From positions 6,451,501 to 6,515,500 of the forward strand of contig NC_092563.1 of NCBI RefSeq assembly GCF_037975245.1: a stretch of 64,000 nt of DNA, read 5' to 3'. Origin of the DNA: Apostichopus japonicus (lineage: Eukaryota > Echinodermata > Holothuroidea > Aspidochirotida > Stichopodidae). A model generated the notes under the pieces. The model had not been told where the DNA came from and did no database searches. It saw only the letters and a list, made by a program, of their open reading frames with translations. The translations under genes were made by a program, and so were the position numbers. This document shows, piece by piece, positions 51,037-64,000 of this stretch (position 1 is the stretch's first letter; every line of letters starts with the position of its first letter).

Positions 51037-51326
51037 CTTGGTAATACATGAAGAAAAATCATAGAAAAATTGAAGCTCACATGTGGCTTGATGATATCAT
51101 ATTTATACAAGATCAAGTCCTCAAGCATTGTGTGTGGAGGATCATTAAATCTGTGATATTTCCCAAATGGAATACAAAATTGTCCTTTATAGCTGTTTGG
51201 GGAAGTCATTCCAGAAAATTTTTCTCTTATCACATAGACCATTAATGACGGTAGCATTTGTGGCTCCTTTTAACGTTTGTCGATAGAAGAAGTCGACGGA
51301 TGGCAACATTAATGTTTTATACTCAC

Positions 51327-62726
<11,400 letters not shown>

Positions 62727-62998
62727 CTGTACATAGAACAAAAACAAAAGTACATGAATGAAAATATGATTAAATATGATGATCAAGAACAAATTAACTT
62801 AAGGCATTTAAATGCAAATAAAGGAGAGGAGGAATAAACGAAATTGAGAATTTTACTAATTAACTAACTATCGTTAACATTGTGACCTCTTATTAGCTGA
62901 GGTCTCATTCCATTTAACAAAAAATAAGAAAATACTGTAGGCAAAATCAACGAGGCAATTATTTGTAGAATATTTCAGAATCATAAAAATGAGCAATT

Positions 62999-63375
62999 AC
63001 TGTAACCTTCTTAGCAGTGAATAAATGCATAATGCATATCATTAACCTAAATGACATGCAAGAACCAAAGATTCATTGAAGTTGAAGAGGATCAACAACA
63101 AAACACATGGCATAATAAATACTTTTCAAGAATATTCAAATGAGCATTTCTGTCAATGTTTTTACAAGTGATTATGCAGAATACATCATTAATCGAATGA
63201 CAATCTATGAAGCAATGATTCATTGAAGCTAAACCGCTTAACAAACATGGAGTACCGAGATTTACTGATATTTCAAATTACAAAAGTGAAGGTCACTGTA
63301 AAACTTCTTAGTAGTGAATATGCATGATGCATATCCTTAACCTAATGACCTACATGAACCAATTGGACTCAACCA
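62999..63375. repeat. ~150-bp degenerate tandem repeat, about 2.5 copies
   Basis: Units starting at about 62999, 63149 and 63295 share ACTGT.A.....TT(C/A)TTAG.AGTGA.TA, then AT.CATTAA.C and AATGAC. The first two copies also share GATTCATTGAAG. The copies are strongly diverged. Confidence 0.7.
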
Positions 63376-63407
63376 ACATGAACTTACACATACCATTGAA
63401 GTAGGGA

Positions 63408-63785
63408 TATATTATTATTTAAACATAGTCTTTGTCTCACTGTACACCAGTGTCCTATGTGTGCACACATCTCAGCGTGATAATCAAACTATATTAATGA
63501 ACCATATATTATCATTTAACATAGTCTGTGCCATACTTTACACCAGTGTCCTATGTGTGCACACATCACAGCATGATAATCAAACTATATTAATGAACCA
63601 TATATTATCATTTAACATAGTCTGTGCCATACTGTACACCAGTGTCCTATGTGTGCACACATGCCAGCATGATAATCAAACTATATAAATGAACCATATA
63701 TTATCATTTAACATAGTCTGTGCCATACTGTACACCAGTGTCCTATGTGTGCACACATGCCAGCATGATAATCAAACTACATGTA
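63408..63785. repeat. 96-bp tandem repeat, about 3.8 copies
   Basis: ACACCAGTGTCCTATGTGTG recurs at 63444, 63540, 63636 and 63732, exactly 96 bp apart. Copies are nearly identical. Because 96 is a multiple of three, a 75-codon repetitive frame stays open (63461-63688), but it is an artefact. Confidence 0.95.
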
Positions 63786-64000
63786 TATAAACATCTACAC
63801 ATACACGAGGATGCTGTTACTCTAGTTCTAGATGTGATGAGGTCAATTCAAATTAAAAAAGAGTTTGATTAAAACCCTTTCTACTGAATCCACTTCACTT
63901 CTCACTCGAGAGAGGGATGTGAATGGAATGTACTTGACGTCAAAGGGTTCAAGACATGAAAGGGGTTTATTTAATAGAGCCTGACAGACATGAAATAAAT

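Larger units (their letters stand above)
62727..64000. other. Upstream SLC7 intron sequence
   Basis: No acceptor-donor pair enclosing SLC7 TM1-TM5 sequence was found here, so the upstream exons lie beyond the window. The stretch consists largely of two tandem arrays (62999-63375 and 63408-63785) and AT-rich DNA. Confidence 0.7.

Noticed and set aside
63408-63785. CRISPR-like array
   Set aside because: The 96-bp units are contiguous tandem copies with no unique spacers, in an animal genome.

Overview
The window is animal nuclear DNA. Genes are sparse, AT-rich noncoding DNA is extensive, simple repeats are everywhere, introns are GT-AG, and there are several small non-autonomous DNA transposons. 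The two protein genes belong to bilaterian families: a FoxC forkhead factor and an SLC7 amino-acid transporter. The divergent but clearly bilaterian FoxC, and repeat types I associate with marine invertebrate genomes, suggest a marine invertebrate deuterostome, most likely an echinoderm and possibly a sea cucumber. That placement is inference, because no species-specific marker was identified.

Layout. Positions 1-9385 are noncoding, with microsatellites and G-rich tracts. A complete intronless FoxC gene lies on the minus strand at 9386-10972, with a TATA-like motif and inverted CCAAT about 160-210 bp upstream of its ATG. From about 11.2 to 51.3 kb I find no supportable gene. This roughly 40-kb stretch holds tandem arrays (32-bp, 46-bp, 110-bp, ~140-bp and 328-bp units, and a 1.25-kb TCTACTGCTGTTG-type array), AT microsatellites, and small inverted-repeat transposons at 25.9, 34.9, 40.3, 41.5 and 50.7 kb. 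One of these has a perfect 8-bp target duplication and one has TTAA flanks.

From 51.3 to 62.7 kb seven consecutive coding exons on the minus strand encode the C-terminal half of an SLC7 light-chain transporter, most like b(0,+)AT (SLC7A9). The 5' exons lie outside the window and the last exon was not found. Its introns carry another transposon inserted in a (TA)n tract, a tRNA-derived SINE remnant, and an ~840-bp C-rich minisatellite with a 143-bp higher-order period. The window ends in two tandem arrays (about 150-bp and 96-bp units).

The two genes show no functional link: one is a developmental transcription factor, the other a plasma-membrane transporter. I found no previously undescribed multi-gene system. 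The items most worth a second look are the well-bounded transposon insertions, the transporter's acidic gate residue, the recurrent perfect CRE palindromes, the structured arrays, and the long gene-free interval beside FoxC.
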